Assembly: GCA_022600395.1 (NCBI GenBank)
Contig: JAHZKM010000038.1
Coordinates: 1 to 14,267, forward strand
From: Pseudomonadota bacterium
Lineage (GTDB): Bacteria > Pseudomonadota > Gammaproteobacteria > PS1 > Pseudothioglobaceae
Direction: 5' to 3'
Length of the DNA: 14,267 nucleotides
Positions 1-6,374 of this stretch are shown in pieces. Numbering within the stretch: position 1 is the first letter of the stretch; the number at the start of each line of letters is the position of its first letter. The notes beneath the pieces were generated by a model. It saw only the letters and a list, made by a program, of their open reading frames with translations. It was not told the origin of the DNA and did no database searches. Position numbers and translations under genes: made by a program.

Positions 1-151
1 AGAACGTGGTGAAACTGGTGCAGTAAACGCAGCAGTACGTGCTGGTGCTGACGATTGTGAGCGTGTAGGTGATGGACTGGTTGCAGCCCACATCATTGCA
101 CGTGTTCATGGTGAAGTAGAAAACATTCTACCTTCAACTACTGAAGCGTAA
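1..151 (+). CDS. csoS1: CsoS1-type carboxysome shell hexamer protein (3' end only)
   Basis: Only the last 49 codons are present; the reading frame starts at base 2 and ends with TAA at 149-151. The peptide contains AAVRAGADDCERVGDG followed by LVAAHIIARVHGEVE, which I recognise as the C-terminal part of the BMC fold of CsoS1A/B/C, the hexamers that tile the facets of the alpha-carboxysome shell. The short tail after the domain (ENILPSTTEA) is typical of CsoS1A/C rather than of the double-domain CsoS1D. The next gene, csoS2, starts 125 bases downstream. In Halothiobacillus the csoS1 genes follow csoS4B, so finding csoS1 immediately before csoS2 is a rearranged order. Which paralogue (A, B or C) it is cannot be told from the fragment. 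Confidence 0.93.
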   Translation, partial: ERGETGAVNAAVRAGADDCERVGDGLVAAHIIARVHGEVENILPSTTEA

Positions 152-159
152 TTCAGTTA

Positions 160-194
160 TTAAAATGGATGTCATTTATGGTCATTCATTTTAA
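160..194 (+). promoter_or_regulatory. Stem-loop between csoS1 and csoS2
   Basis: Arms 160-171 (TTAAAATGGATG) and 183-194 (CATTCATTTTAA) pair over 12 positions with a single G-U wobble, leaving an 11-base loop. It starts 9 bases after the csoS1 stop. There is no U-tract right after the stem, so it does not look like a strong intrinsic terminator. By inference it could be a partial terminator or a 3'-end stabilising structure that keeps the shell-hexamer transcript more abundant than downstream genes. A rather similar stem (AAAATGA/TCATTTT) sits downstream of csoS4B. Confidence 0.45.
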
Positions 195-219
195 ATATAA
201 CAAAAAACATAGATTTCGA

Positions 220-246
220 TTTTTTTAATATTAAATATTAAAAAAA
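220..246. repeat. Perfect 27-base AT-only palindrome upstream of csoS2
   Basis: TTTTTTTAATATT at 220-232 and AATATTAAAAAAA at 234-246 are exact reverse complements separated by one base (A233). It contains no G or C, lies 30 bases before the csoS2 start and just upstream of its ribosome binding site (AAAGG at 264-268). It could be a DNA-level site (curved or protein-bound operator, or a bidirectional terminator-like element) rather than a stable RNA hairpin. In AT-rich intergenic DNA such symmetry can also arise by chance, though 13 matched pairs is long. Confidence 0.4.
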
Positions 247-276
247 TTATTAGATTGATTATTAAAGGTATTTAAT

Positions 277-2724
277 ATGATAAATTCAACAGAGAAACTT
301 ACTGGACGTGAGCGCTCTAAGCTTAGACGACAGCAGATGTCTAAAACTGGCTCTGCTGGCATGAAACAGTCTGGTGGCCGTGTTCGTCCAGGACGAAAAA
401 CAGCTGCCACGGAAAATATCCAGCCAGTTCAATCGAATTCAACTTTGAATTCTAACTCGACTGATCAAGAGCTAGCTAACTCCACGATCCACGATACTAG
501 TCATGATAACCATGAGTATTGTTGTGACGATTGTAAAGAAAAGGGTTTGAAAGAAACGTGTAGCACATGTGATACTGCTAATGTAGCATCTGATAGCAAT
601 GAGGCAGTTGATGCATTGTGTGAGCTAGTTAATTCTGCACAGTCTGATGCTCCGAGTACTGTACGAGCATTTTGTAGAGATAGACGCAAGCAACTCTCAA
701 AAACTGGAAAGCAAGCTTTACCAGGAAACATTGGTAGAGAAGCACGTAGAGCTCGAGTTAATAATAATAAAAACTCTTTGTCGGGTAGAGATCTTGCTAA
801 ATTAAAGCGTGAAGAGAGATGCTCTGTTGGTAGAGGTTCTAGTGAGTCTTGCAGGCCAAGTGGTCGAATTAGACCTGGAAAGGCTCCTTCAAAAGTTGAA
901 ATTGGAACTACTCTTTCTGGGCAATCAGTAAGTGGTACTTTGGTTGAGCAAACTTCGAAGACTACAGGTAGTGAATCTGGTACATGCAAAACAGTAACAG
1001 GTACAGAGTATCTAGGAACAGAACAATATCAAGAGTTATGTTCAACTGCTCCCGCCCCAAAACAGCCTAAAGTCAACGAATCTACGACTTCTAATGGTCA
1101 GACAATGACTGGATCTTTAGTAGAGTCAACTTCAAAGGTTACAGGTACAGAGTCGGGCTCTTGTAGTGCTATTACTGGAAGTGAATATTTGAGTTATGAT
1201 CATTTTTCGAATAGTTGTTCGAATCAAGGTAGTGTAAATTCTCCTGCTAAAGTGGTTGAATCTTCTTCAAAAAAAAACTTAGTAATAACTGGAGCAGACG
1301 AAACTAGGGCCAATGCAACAACTGGTTCTGAGTCTAAATCCAATGGCATTGTAACCGGATCAGACTATTCGGTTGCTCCTTATAGCAAGTCTAATGGACC
1401 AACTAAAGTAGATGTTAATCATACAAATCGTGGCTCTGTAATTTCTGGTGGTGAGCACTCATCGTTACTTAGCGTTACAGGAGATCCACAAGACTCCTGT
1501 AAGCATGTTACCGGCACTGAGTATGTTTCAAATGAGCGTTTCGTGGCAAATTGTGGCGATAGAGCTCCATTGACACCTAGCAAGGTTTCTGTTGACTCAA
1601 CTCGAAAGGGTATGGCCATCACTGGAAACATGATGGACAGAGATGAAAAAGTATCAGGTAATGAGCCTGGAACATGTCAAAAATTAACAGGAAGTCAGTA
1701 CGATAGCTCTGCTAATAGAGCTATGTGTGATCAACGTTCTAACAAGGTTAATCATACACATACGATTACCGGTAATCATGTTTCTGGAAGTGAGGTAAGT
1801 GGCTCCCCAAAGCTAACAGGTGACGACTATGGCATGTGCCTGGGCGTCACCGGTAATGAGTATGTAAGCAAAGAAAGCTTTGAACAGAGATGTAGTTCTG
1901 TCCCTATGGCTGCTGCATATAAGAATAGAGTTAGTGATACGTGGAATAATCAACAATTATCAGGCAACCAACTCGGACAATCCGAATTAGTTAGTGGCGA
2001 TGAAGTTGGTACTTGTAATACAATTTCAGGTAGTAGCTATCGCTCAAGAGAAGAAATGAGTCAATATTGTGATAGAGCTTCTATTGAAGCTAGTGAGAGA
2101 GTTATGAGAACATCCCATACAGCGCAACAAGTGAGTGGCAATGTGCCTTCTTCTGATCCTAGATTTTCAGGTAACTTTAATAAAGGATTTGATCAAAATT
2201 TGAGTGGCTCAGCCTATACTAATAACCAGTTTGAAACTGAGAAGTATGATTCTGATTTTACTGTCCAGACTCCAGCTCGATCAGCTTATCAAAATAGGTC
2301 TGAAAGAGTCCATAGTAGTGTTTTTGGAACTAATTCACGTATTACTGGACCAATCTCCAAAGCTCAAGGTGTAATGACTGGCACCCCAGAATTTAGACAT
2401 TCTTTTGAAGAACAACCAGTAGAGCCTGTAGAGGTACCGACTAAAGTTATTACCGGTGAAGGTAATGAATTTGGGCGAGGAATCACAGGTGATGATTGGT
2501 CTAGAAGTGGCCATATAACTGGTACTGAGGGTATGTTTGCTGCGAATAGAAATGAAACCCAAAGAGGTGGTTTGGCTAATGAACGACTAATTGGGGCACA
2601 TGCTCTAAAAGATCGTGAAGTTGTAATTGTCGAAGGTCCTGAAATCACCAATGGTAATGGTGGCGGAAGTGGCACAGATGGTGGTTCGTCTAGGATTACA
2701 TTATCCGGTGGCGCAAGAGGGTAA
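277..2724 (+). CDS. csoS2: CsoS2, intrinsically disordered carboxysome assembly scaffold
   Basis: Links Rubisco to the shell during alpha-carboxysome assembly. The 815 residues show the family's three regions. The N-domain has basic Rubisco-binding repeats near 9-28 (TGRERSKLRRQQMSKTG), 125-148 (VRAFCRDRRKQLSKTG) and 169-200 (SGRDLAKLKREERC then SGRIRPG). The middle region (about 204-539) has six ~50-residue repeats built on [VIL][TS]G motifs and paired cysteines; the third (323-373) lacks the cysteines. The C-region follows (about 549-815), with SGDEVGTC, TPARSA, GVMTGTPEFRHSF and ITGDDW motifs, ending in the conserved shell-anchoring tail ITLSGGARG. The ATG is preceded by AAAGG at 8 bases. 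Odd points: an N-domain cysteine cluster (C82, C83, C86, C95, C98) and only three clear N-repeats against four in Halothiobacillus, and an in-frame A9C run at 1269-1278 that could shift the frame. csoSCA starts 9 bases after the stop. Confidence 0.97.
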   Translation: MINSTEKLTGRERSKLRRQQMSKTGSAGMKQSGGRVRPGRKTAATENIQPVQSNSTLNSNSTDQELANSTIHDTSHDNHEYCCDDCKEKGLKETCSTCDTANVASDSNEAVDALCELVNSAQSDAPSTVRAFCRDRRKQLSKTGKQALPGNIGREARRARVNNNKNSLSGRDLAKLKREERCSVGRGSSESCRPSGRIRPGKAPSKVEIGTTLSGQSVSGTLVEQTSKTTGSESGTCKTVTGTEYLGTEQYQELCSTAPAPKQPKVNESTTSNGQTMTGSLVESTSKVTGTESGSCSAITGSEYLSYDHFSNSCSNQGSVNSPAKVVESSSKKNLVITGADETRANATTGSESKSNGIVTGSDYSVAPYSKSNGPTKVDVNHTNRGSVISGGEHSSLLSVTGDPQDSCKHVTGTEYVSNERFVANCGDRAPLTPSKVSVDSTRKGMAITGNMMDRDEKVSGNEPGTCQKLTGSQYDSSANRAMCDQRSNKVNHTHTITGNHVSGSEVSGSPKLTGDDYGMCLGVTGNEYVSKESFEQRCSSVPMAAAYKNRVSDTWNNQQLSGNQLGQSELVSGDEVGTCNTISGSSYRSREEMSQYCDRASIEASERVMRTSHTAQQVSGNVPSSDPRFSGNFNKGFDQNLSGSAYTNNQFETEKYDSDFTVQTPARSAYQNRSERVHSSVFGTNSRITGPISKAQGVMTGTPEFRHSFEEQPVEPVEVPTKVITGEGNEFGRGITGDDWSRSGHITGTEGMFAANRNETQRGGLANERLIGAHALKDREVVIVEGPEITNGNGGGSGTDGGSSRITLSGGARG
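886..1893 (+). repeat. Six CsoS2 middle-region (M) protein repeats
   Basis: Residues about 204-255, 263-314, 323-373, 375-426, 434-484 and 488-539 of CsoS2 each follow the pattern KV...[TS]G...[TS]GxExGxC...[TS]G[ST]xY...C. Five keep both cysteines and repeat 3 has neither (KSNG replaces the GTC position). The Halothiobacillus protein also has a cysteine-free third repeat, so this degeneration looks old and conserved rather than recent decay. In the family these repeats are thought to contact shell hexamers and influence carboxysome size. The DNA has diverged enough between units that it is not a nucleotide tandem repeat. Confidence 0.85.
1269..1307 (+). other. Candidate -1 frameshift site in csoS2 with nearby -1 frame stop
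   Basis: Nine As at 1269-1277 followed by C place the canonical X XXY YYZ heptamer A AAA AAC (1272-1278) in the zero frame, as codons 333 (Lys) and 334 (Asn). After a -1 shift the next codons read L S N N W S R R N and then TAG at 1305-1307, giving a product of about 343 residues with the N-domain and two M repeats. In the other alternative frame the stop comes even sooner (TAG at 1280-1282). CsoS2A/CsoS2B are made by programmed -1 frameshifting in Halothiobacillus, but there the short form keeps essentially the whole middle region, so the position here is earlier than expected. A 6-bp stem with one wobble (AACTAG, 1302-1307, with CTGGTT, 1321-1326) is the only downstream structure I see. Transcriptional slippage on the A-run is an alternative. 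Confidence 0.4.
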
Positions 2725-2733
2725 TTCAATACC

Positions 2734-4302
2734 ATGAATACTAGAAATGCATATAAGATCAGAGCCTTTAGAAGTTCTGGTCTTAATAGAGCTGCGCCGG
2801 TAGGTATGGCTCAAGCTAACAAGACTCAAAGTGTCTCTGCTCAAAATAGCGATGACTTGTCTACCGCTTATACCTCTCCAGTGTGCAATTCAATGCCTGA
2901 ACGAATTTGTAGGCACCCTCTTACAAATATGAAGCAAAATGCGCATTTGGCTAGATGTGAAGAATCTATAACCAATCGCTTTGACTTTATTACGCCTGTT
3001 TTAAAACGACTTGGAAATATACAGCATGATGAAAACTTTGTTGCACTTGCGAATTCTATTACAACTAAAGAGTTAGACTTTGTTTTTCCTCTAAAGTTTT
3101 TAGAGTCTGCATGGATTAGCGGTTTAGATATGAAACTGTTATATGCAAAATCAATTTTTAATGCGATTAATAGCTCTGTAACTCAATTTTCCGAAGACTT
3201 AGGTAGAAATGAAGACTCCAGAGTCGATACTAGTAGTTTCTTTCTTGATTGTGGCTACCATAGCGTTGATATTACACCTTGCTCTGATGGCAGGTTAAAA
3301 GGATTGTCTAAATACATACTGAGACTGCCTTTATCTGCAATTACAGTTCGTAGCTCCTACGCTGGCGCATTATTAAATGTTGAATCTAATGTCCATGATT
3401 GGGAAAAAATTGAATTATCCAGAGTGCGTAATTTAAACGCCCTAGATAATAATTCGCGTTATTTAAAAATTGTTGTTTACCATCGCAGTAGCTCAGACCC
3501 TCTGCACCAAGGTTGTGCTGCTCATGGCAGTAACGATAAGTTAGCTGCTGAAGCTGGATTAGAAAAACTAAAAGAATTTCATAGTGCGGTTGAAAACACT
3601 TACAGCTGTGGATCTCAAGTTGACATATTGTTATTAGGTGTTGATACTGACAATGACTCTATAAGAGTCCATGTTCCTGATTCTACTGGTGAGTTGAGTA
3701 TTCATAGATATGTTGATAGTGCAGAATTATACAATCAGTCATTAAATTTAAGTGCTGATCAAGCGCGTGTAGCATTGTTTAATTCCATTGACAAGTGTAG
3801 CGATATGTCTGGTTGGGGAAAGGGTGAAGGCAAGCCTTCTGAAGGTATGAGAAAAGTCATTTCAAATTTACTTGAATATAATCTTTCTCAAATAGAGTAT
3901 GTGGCTGATTTGTATGGTGGCGCATATCCAGATCTTGGTCATGCAGAACGTTATATTAGTGTTGGAGATGGTTTTCAAGAGATTCAATTAAGAAATATCG
4001 CATACTATGCACATCTGGATACTGTTGAAGAGGGTTCTGATGATTTAGATATTGGTGTTAAAATATTTTCAGGGCTTAATATAAAAAAAGGCCTCCCTAT
4101 ACCCATTGCAATTCATTATCGTTATGACTCAAAAGTACCAGGATCTAGAGACAGAGCTGTTCAGAAGTCACATCGTGTTAAGAGTGCAATATTGAATAGG
4201 TATAAAGAATTAGCCGCTGGAAATAATTTATTTTTTCAGCTTAGTGTTCAAGATTTGCCTTTAGGCAGCGATCTTGAGGTTATAGATAAGGAAGAATTAT
4301 GA
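2734..4302 (+). CDS. csoSCA: CsoSCA, carboxysomal shell carbonic anhydrase
   Basis: Converts bicarbonate to CO2 inside the carboxysome (EC 4.2.1.1); a divergent beta-class (epsilon) enzyme, also called CsoS3. The 522 residues match the family's usual length. Zinc ligands are visible as C183, H250 and C261; the 11-residue His-Cys spacing equals that of the Halothiobacillus enzyme (H242/C253). The C183-S-D185-G-R187 motif supplies the Asp/Arg pair that follows the first cysteine. The ~80 residues before LTNMKQNAHLARC are basic, low in order and likely bind Rubisco or scaffold, as the N-terminal peptide does in the family. AGAGGG at the end of csoS2 serves as the ribosome site. The stop overlaps the csoS4A start by four bases (ATGA), indicating translational coupling. 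Confidence 0.96.
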   Translation: MNTRNAYKIRAFRSSGLNRAAPVGMAQANKTQSVSAQNSDDLSTAYTSPVCNSMPERICRHPLTNMKQNAHLARCEESITNRFDFITPVLKRLGNIQHDENFVALANSITTKELDFVFPLKFLESAWISGLDMKLLYAKSIFNAINSSVTQFSEDLGRNEDSRVDTSSFFLDCGYHSVDITPCSDGRLKGLSKYILRLPLSAITVRSSYAGALLNVESNVHDWEKIELSRVRNLNALDNNSRYLKIVVYHRSSSDPLHQGCAAHGSNDKLAAEAGLEKLKEFHSAVENTYSCGSQVDILLLGVDTDNDSIRVHVPDSTGELSIHRYVDSAELYNQSLNLSADQARVALFNSIDKCSDMSGWGKGEGKPSEGMRKVISNLLEYNLSQIEYVADLYGGAYPDLGHAERYISVGDGFQEIQLRNIAYYAHLDTVEEGSDDLDIGVKIFSGLNIKKGLPIPIAIHYRYDSKVPGSRDRAVQKSHRVKSAILNRYKELAAGNNLFFQLSVQDLPLGSDLEVIDKEEL

Positions 4303-4559
4303 GAATAATGCAAGTTGACAAGACTTTGGTTTCTACAAATCGAATTAAAACGCTTGGCATGAGGCCTTTGCTAGTTGTGAGAGATAAGCCGAATGGCACA
4401 CCTCTTGTGGCAGTTGATGCGGTTGGCTGTATTCCAGGAGACTGGGTTATATGTGTTGGTAGTTCAGCAGCAAGAGAATCAGCAGGTAGTAAAGAGTACC
4501 CAAGCGATTTGACAATTGTTGGCATTATTGATTACTGGGACAAAGGCCAAGAAGGCTAG
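4299..4559 (+). CDS. csoS4A: CsoS4A, carboxysome pentameric vertex protein
   Basis: An 86-residue BMC-V (EutN/CcmL) family protein that forms pentamers capping the icosahedral shell vertices. Diagnostic stretches are MRIMQVDKTLVSTNRI at the start, VAVDAVGCIPGDWVICVGSS (residues 37-56) followed by AARESAG, and YPSDLTIVGIIDYW near the end, which fit the A paralogue. It starts inside the csoSCA stop (ATGA overlap), so it is likely translated by coupling. csoS4B follows after 8 bases. Low copy number relative to CsoS1 is expected from the biology of vertices; nothing in the sequence beyond the coupling shows how that is achieved. Confidence 0.96.
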   Translation: MRIMQVDKTLVSTNRIKTLGMRPLLVVRDKPNGTPLVAVDAVGCIPGDWVICVGSSAARESAGSKEYPSDLTIVGIIDYWDKGQEG

Positions 4560-4567
4560 CTAGAGCT

Positions 4568-4810
4568 ATGGAGATTATGCAGGTTCAAGAAGATCTTGTT
4601 TGTACTCGATCTGTCAAAAATCTTGAAGGTATTTCATTAAGAGTAATGAAAGATCTTAAAGGTAATGTATTGTGCGCATCTGATCCTGTTGGAGTAGGAA
4701 TTGGGAAATGGGTTGTAACTACAAGCGGTTCTGCCGCTAGATGGGCGATGCCAAATTATGCCTCCATCACCGATCTTACTATTATTGGTATTATTGATAA
4801 TTGGGAGTAA
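4568..4810 (+). CDS. csoS4B: CsoS4B, carboxysome pentameric vertex protein
   Basis: An 80-residue second BMC-V pentamer. It shares the fold and landmarks of CsoS4A (MEIMQVQEDLVCTRSVKNL, SGSAARW, ITDLTIIGIIDNWE) but with the B-type segment ISLRVMKDLKGNV and DPVGVGIGKWVV. The start has only a weak AGAG 5 bases upstream and lies 8 bases after the csoS4A stop, so coupling to csoS4A is likely. It closes the compact csoS2-csoSCA-csoS4A-csoS4B block; a 126-base gap follows. Confidence 0.95.
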   Translation: MEIMQVQEDLVCTRSVKNLEGISLRVMKDLKGNVLCASDPVGVGIGKWVVTTSGSAARWAMPNYASITDLTIIGIIDNWE

Positions 4811-4865
4811 TTTCTTTTAATCAAGGGCTGATTTGAAACGCCAAATATATTTTAAGATGGTGCAA

Positions 4866-4896
4866 ATAAAATGAATCAATTATTATATCATTTTGT
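4866..4896 (+). promoter_or_regulatory. AT-rich stem-loop in the csoS4B to ferritin gap
   Basis: Within the 4811-4936 gap, ATAAAATGA (4866-4874) pairs with TCATTTTGT (4888-4896) over nine positions with one U-G wobble and a 13-base loop. No U-tract follows. The gap is AT-rich but shows no convincing -35/-10 pair by eye (TTGAAA at 4833-4838 has no properly spaced -10). It may mark the end of the shell transcript or a processing site; this is weak evidence. Confidence 0.3.
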
Positions 4897-4936
4897 ATAT
4901 TTGAAATTGCAGTTGCAATGCAGGGATTGGTAAAGA

Positions 4937-5368
4937 ATGCTCGCCAACTCTAAACTTAGCTGGTATTTGCGAAGAGCGCTAGACCATGAAATGTCAGCGA
5001 TTCAATATTACCTAACTCAATCTAATCTTTGCACACTTTGGGGGTTAGAGAAAGAAGCCTTAAAATTCTCAGAAGAGGCTAATGAAGAGTTTGAACACGC
5101 GTCAAGAATTATCAGTTTTATGTTAAAACTAGGGTTGAATGCGACATCAACCCAACTTAAAGCAATACCTAAAACTAGAACACTAAAGGATATTTTAATA
5201 GTTGATTGGCAGCTTGAAAAAGATGTTGTAGAGCTGTATAAAGATGCTAGTTTTTTTTGTCAAAAACAAGGCTTATTAGAAGCTTACGAATTATTTCATA
5301 CGCTCCTTCAAGATGAAATAAGCCATTTAAGCTCTATTGAAAAATGGATCTCTGAATTAAATAAATAA
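4937..5368 (+). CDS. Bacterioferritin-like ferroxidase of carboxysome operons
   Basis: A 143-residue four-helix ferritin-like protein. All six di-iron ferroxidase ligands of bacterioferritin fall at the classic positions: E18, E51, H54, E94, E127 and H130. The haem-ligand methionine expected at 52 (bacterioferritin E-M-K-H) is phenylalanine here (E51-F-E-H54), so haem binding by that mode should be lost. It is about 15 residues shorter than E. coli Bfr at the C-terminus. The ATG at 4937 follows AGGGA at 4922-4926. Bfr-like genes recur in alpha-carboxysome operons of sulfur oxidisers; the role there is not settled (iron storage, redox or metal supply have been suggested). acRAF follows after 5 bases. 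Confidence 0.85.
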   Translation: MLANSKLSWYLRRALDHEMSAIQYYLTQSNLCTLWGLEKEALKFSEEANEEFEHASRIISFMLKLGLNATSTQLKAIPKTRTLKDILIVDWQLEKDVVELYKDASFFCQKQGLLEAYELFHTLLQDEISHLSSIEKWISELNK

Positions 5369-5373
5369 TAGTT

Positions 5374-5682
5374 ATGGAAAACCCAATTGAACAGCTAATA
5401 AGTCAAACTTCTGAATCAGGCTGGAAAGTGCAAAAGCGAGCTTTGCTTATGACTAAACGTTTTGATTATGCTAGCTATGATGACATGCGTGATTTTTTAG
5501 ATGATTTGCAGAAGCTATCGGAAGAGGATGATTTTTACCCAGATTTGACTTTTAGTCGTGTTCACGTTAATGTCTCGATTAAATCAAGAGAAGATGATAA
5601 ATTTACTGAGGTTGATTTTGACTTTGCTAAAAAAGTAGATTTATTAGCAAAAAGCGCTATAACAGTTATCGAAGGGGGATGA
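5374..5682 (+). CDS. acRAF: acRAF, pterin dehydratase-like Rubisco assembly factor
   Basis: A 102-residue protein with the pterin-4a-carbinolamine dehydratase fold: W17 in GWKVQKRALLMTKRFDY, RDFLDDLQKL, YPDLTFSRVHVNVSI, and a C-terminal helix FAKKVDLLAKS. The catalytic dehydratase signature [ED]-x-H-H-P-D is replaced by DDFYPD, with both histidines absent, so it is not expected to act on pterins. This is the pattern of the alpha-carboxysome factor acRAF, which helps assemble form IA Rubisco. Its place between the ferritin-like gene and mcdA agrees with other carboxysome loci. There is no clear Shine-Dalgarno before the ATG; translation probably continues from the upstream gene. The mcdA GTG start lies one base after the stop. 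Confidence 0.85.
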   Translation: MENPIEQLISQTSESGWKVQKRALLMTKRFDYASYDDMRDFLDDLQKLSEEDDFYPDLTFSRVHVNVSIKSREDDKFTEVDFDFAKKVDLLAKSAITVIEGG

Positions 5683-5683
5683 A

Positions 5684-6316
5684 GTGGCAAAATTAAAAAT
5701 TGCAATAGCAAATCTTAAGGGCGGATGTGGAAAGTCAACCTTATCTTTAAATCTAGCTTCTGGTTTAATGTCTAGGGGTAGTACAGCTTTGCTAGATGCT
5801 GATCCGCAAGGCACATTAGAACACTGGCTAAAAGCCTCAGTTGAAGGTATGCCTAGCGTTGTTAACGCTTCTAAGGATGTCAAGCAAGCAATAAATACTG
5901 CTGAGAATGATTTTGAATTTATTGTTGTAGATTGTCCGCCAAGTTTAGAAAGTGGACACACAAAACAAGTGTTGCAAATGGTTGATATTTTATTAATTCC
6001 AGTTTTGCCGTCTCCTCCTGATCTGTGGAGCAGTGTGCATATGGTTGATGCCGTTAAAGAAGCGCAGCAAACTAACAGTCAGCTACAATCTTATCTTGTT
6101 CGTAATCAAGTTGAGAGTAGAAGTGCACTTTCAAAAGCTATGAAGCAAGCGATAGAGTTTTGTGGCTTGCCCGCACTTAAAAGTTCATTGAGTAGGCGAG
6201 CTTCGTATCGATGGGCTGCTCTAGAAGGTATTAGTGTTTATCAATTTGGTGCTCGCGGTGCGACAGCTGTTGACGATATAGAAGCGGTGATAAAAGAAGT
6301 GGTAAAAGTAAAGTGA
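5684..6316 (+). CDS. mcdA: McdA, ParA-type ATPase that positions carboxysomes
   Basis: A 210-residue ParA/MinD ATPase. It has a deviant Walker A, LKGGCGKST (signature K12, P-loop K17), the switch LLDADPQG (36-43), Walker B IVVDCPPS (80-87) and the ILLIPVLPSPPDLWS segment. Such proteins form ATP-dependent gradients on the nucleoid; here the partner is the small McdB downstream, and together they space carboxysomes through the cell. The start is GTG at 5684, chosen because it has a strong GAAGGGGG at 5671-5678, sits one base after the acRAF stop and gives the standard N-terminus MAKLKIAIANLKGG. A plasmid-partition ParA is unlikely given the carboxysome context and lack of a ParB gene. Confidence 0.9.
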   Translation: MAKLKIAIANLKGGCGKSTLSLNLASGLMSRGSTALLDADPQGTLEHWLKASVEGMPSVVNASKDVKQAINTAENDFEFIVVDCPPSLESGHTKQVLQMVDILLIPVLPSPPDLWSSVHMVDAVKEAQQTNSQLQSYLVRNQVESRSALSKAMKQAIEFCGLPALKSSLSRRASYRWAALEGISVYQFGARGATAVDDIEAVIKEVVKVK

Positions 6317-6332
6317 TAGCTAAATTAGCTAT
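6316..6332. repeat. Inverted repeat at the mcdA 3' end
   Basis: ATAGCTAA and TTAGCTAT are exact reverse complements with one base between them; as RNA this would form a 6-bp stem (ATAGCT/AGCTAT) with loop AAATT. It begins on the last base of the mcdA stop codon. No U-tract follows, so it is a poor terminator; it could be an operator or an attenuating hairpin separating mcdA from mcdB expression. Confidence 0.4.
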
Positions 6333-6374
6333 TGTTATTGAATAAATTTAAACTATAAATAAAAGGGGTGCTTG

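Noticed and set aside
501..989. Minus-strand open frame of 162 codons opposite csoS2
   Set aside because: It lies wholly inside the well-supported csoS2 gene, has no family features, and no separate ribosome site or promoter; a shadow frame.
1269..1277. Sequencing error in the A-run disrupting csoS2
   Set aside because: The zero frame continues through the run and yields a complete CsoS2 with the conserved C-terminal tail, so the run length given here is consistent with an intact gene.
4918..4953. Upstream ATG start for the ferritin-like gene
   Set aside because: This ATG is in another frame and runs into a stop within 12 codons; the 4937 ATG gives the correct ferritin N-terminus.
5684..6316. 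Plasmid or chromosome partition ParA
   Set aside because: No ParB gene or parS-like repeats are nearby, and the neighbours are acRAF and an McdB, so McdA is the better call.
6332..6359. Promoter upstream of mcdB (TTGTTA, 16 bases, TATAAA)
   Set aside because: The predicted start near 6366 would cut into the AAAAGGGG ribosome site and leave almost no leader, so it is unlikely to drive mcdB as translated.
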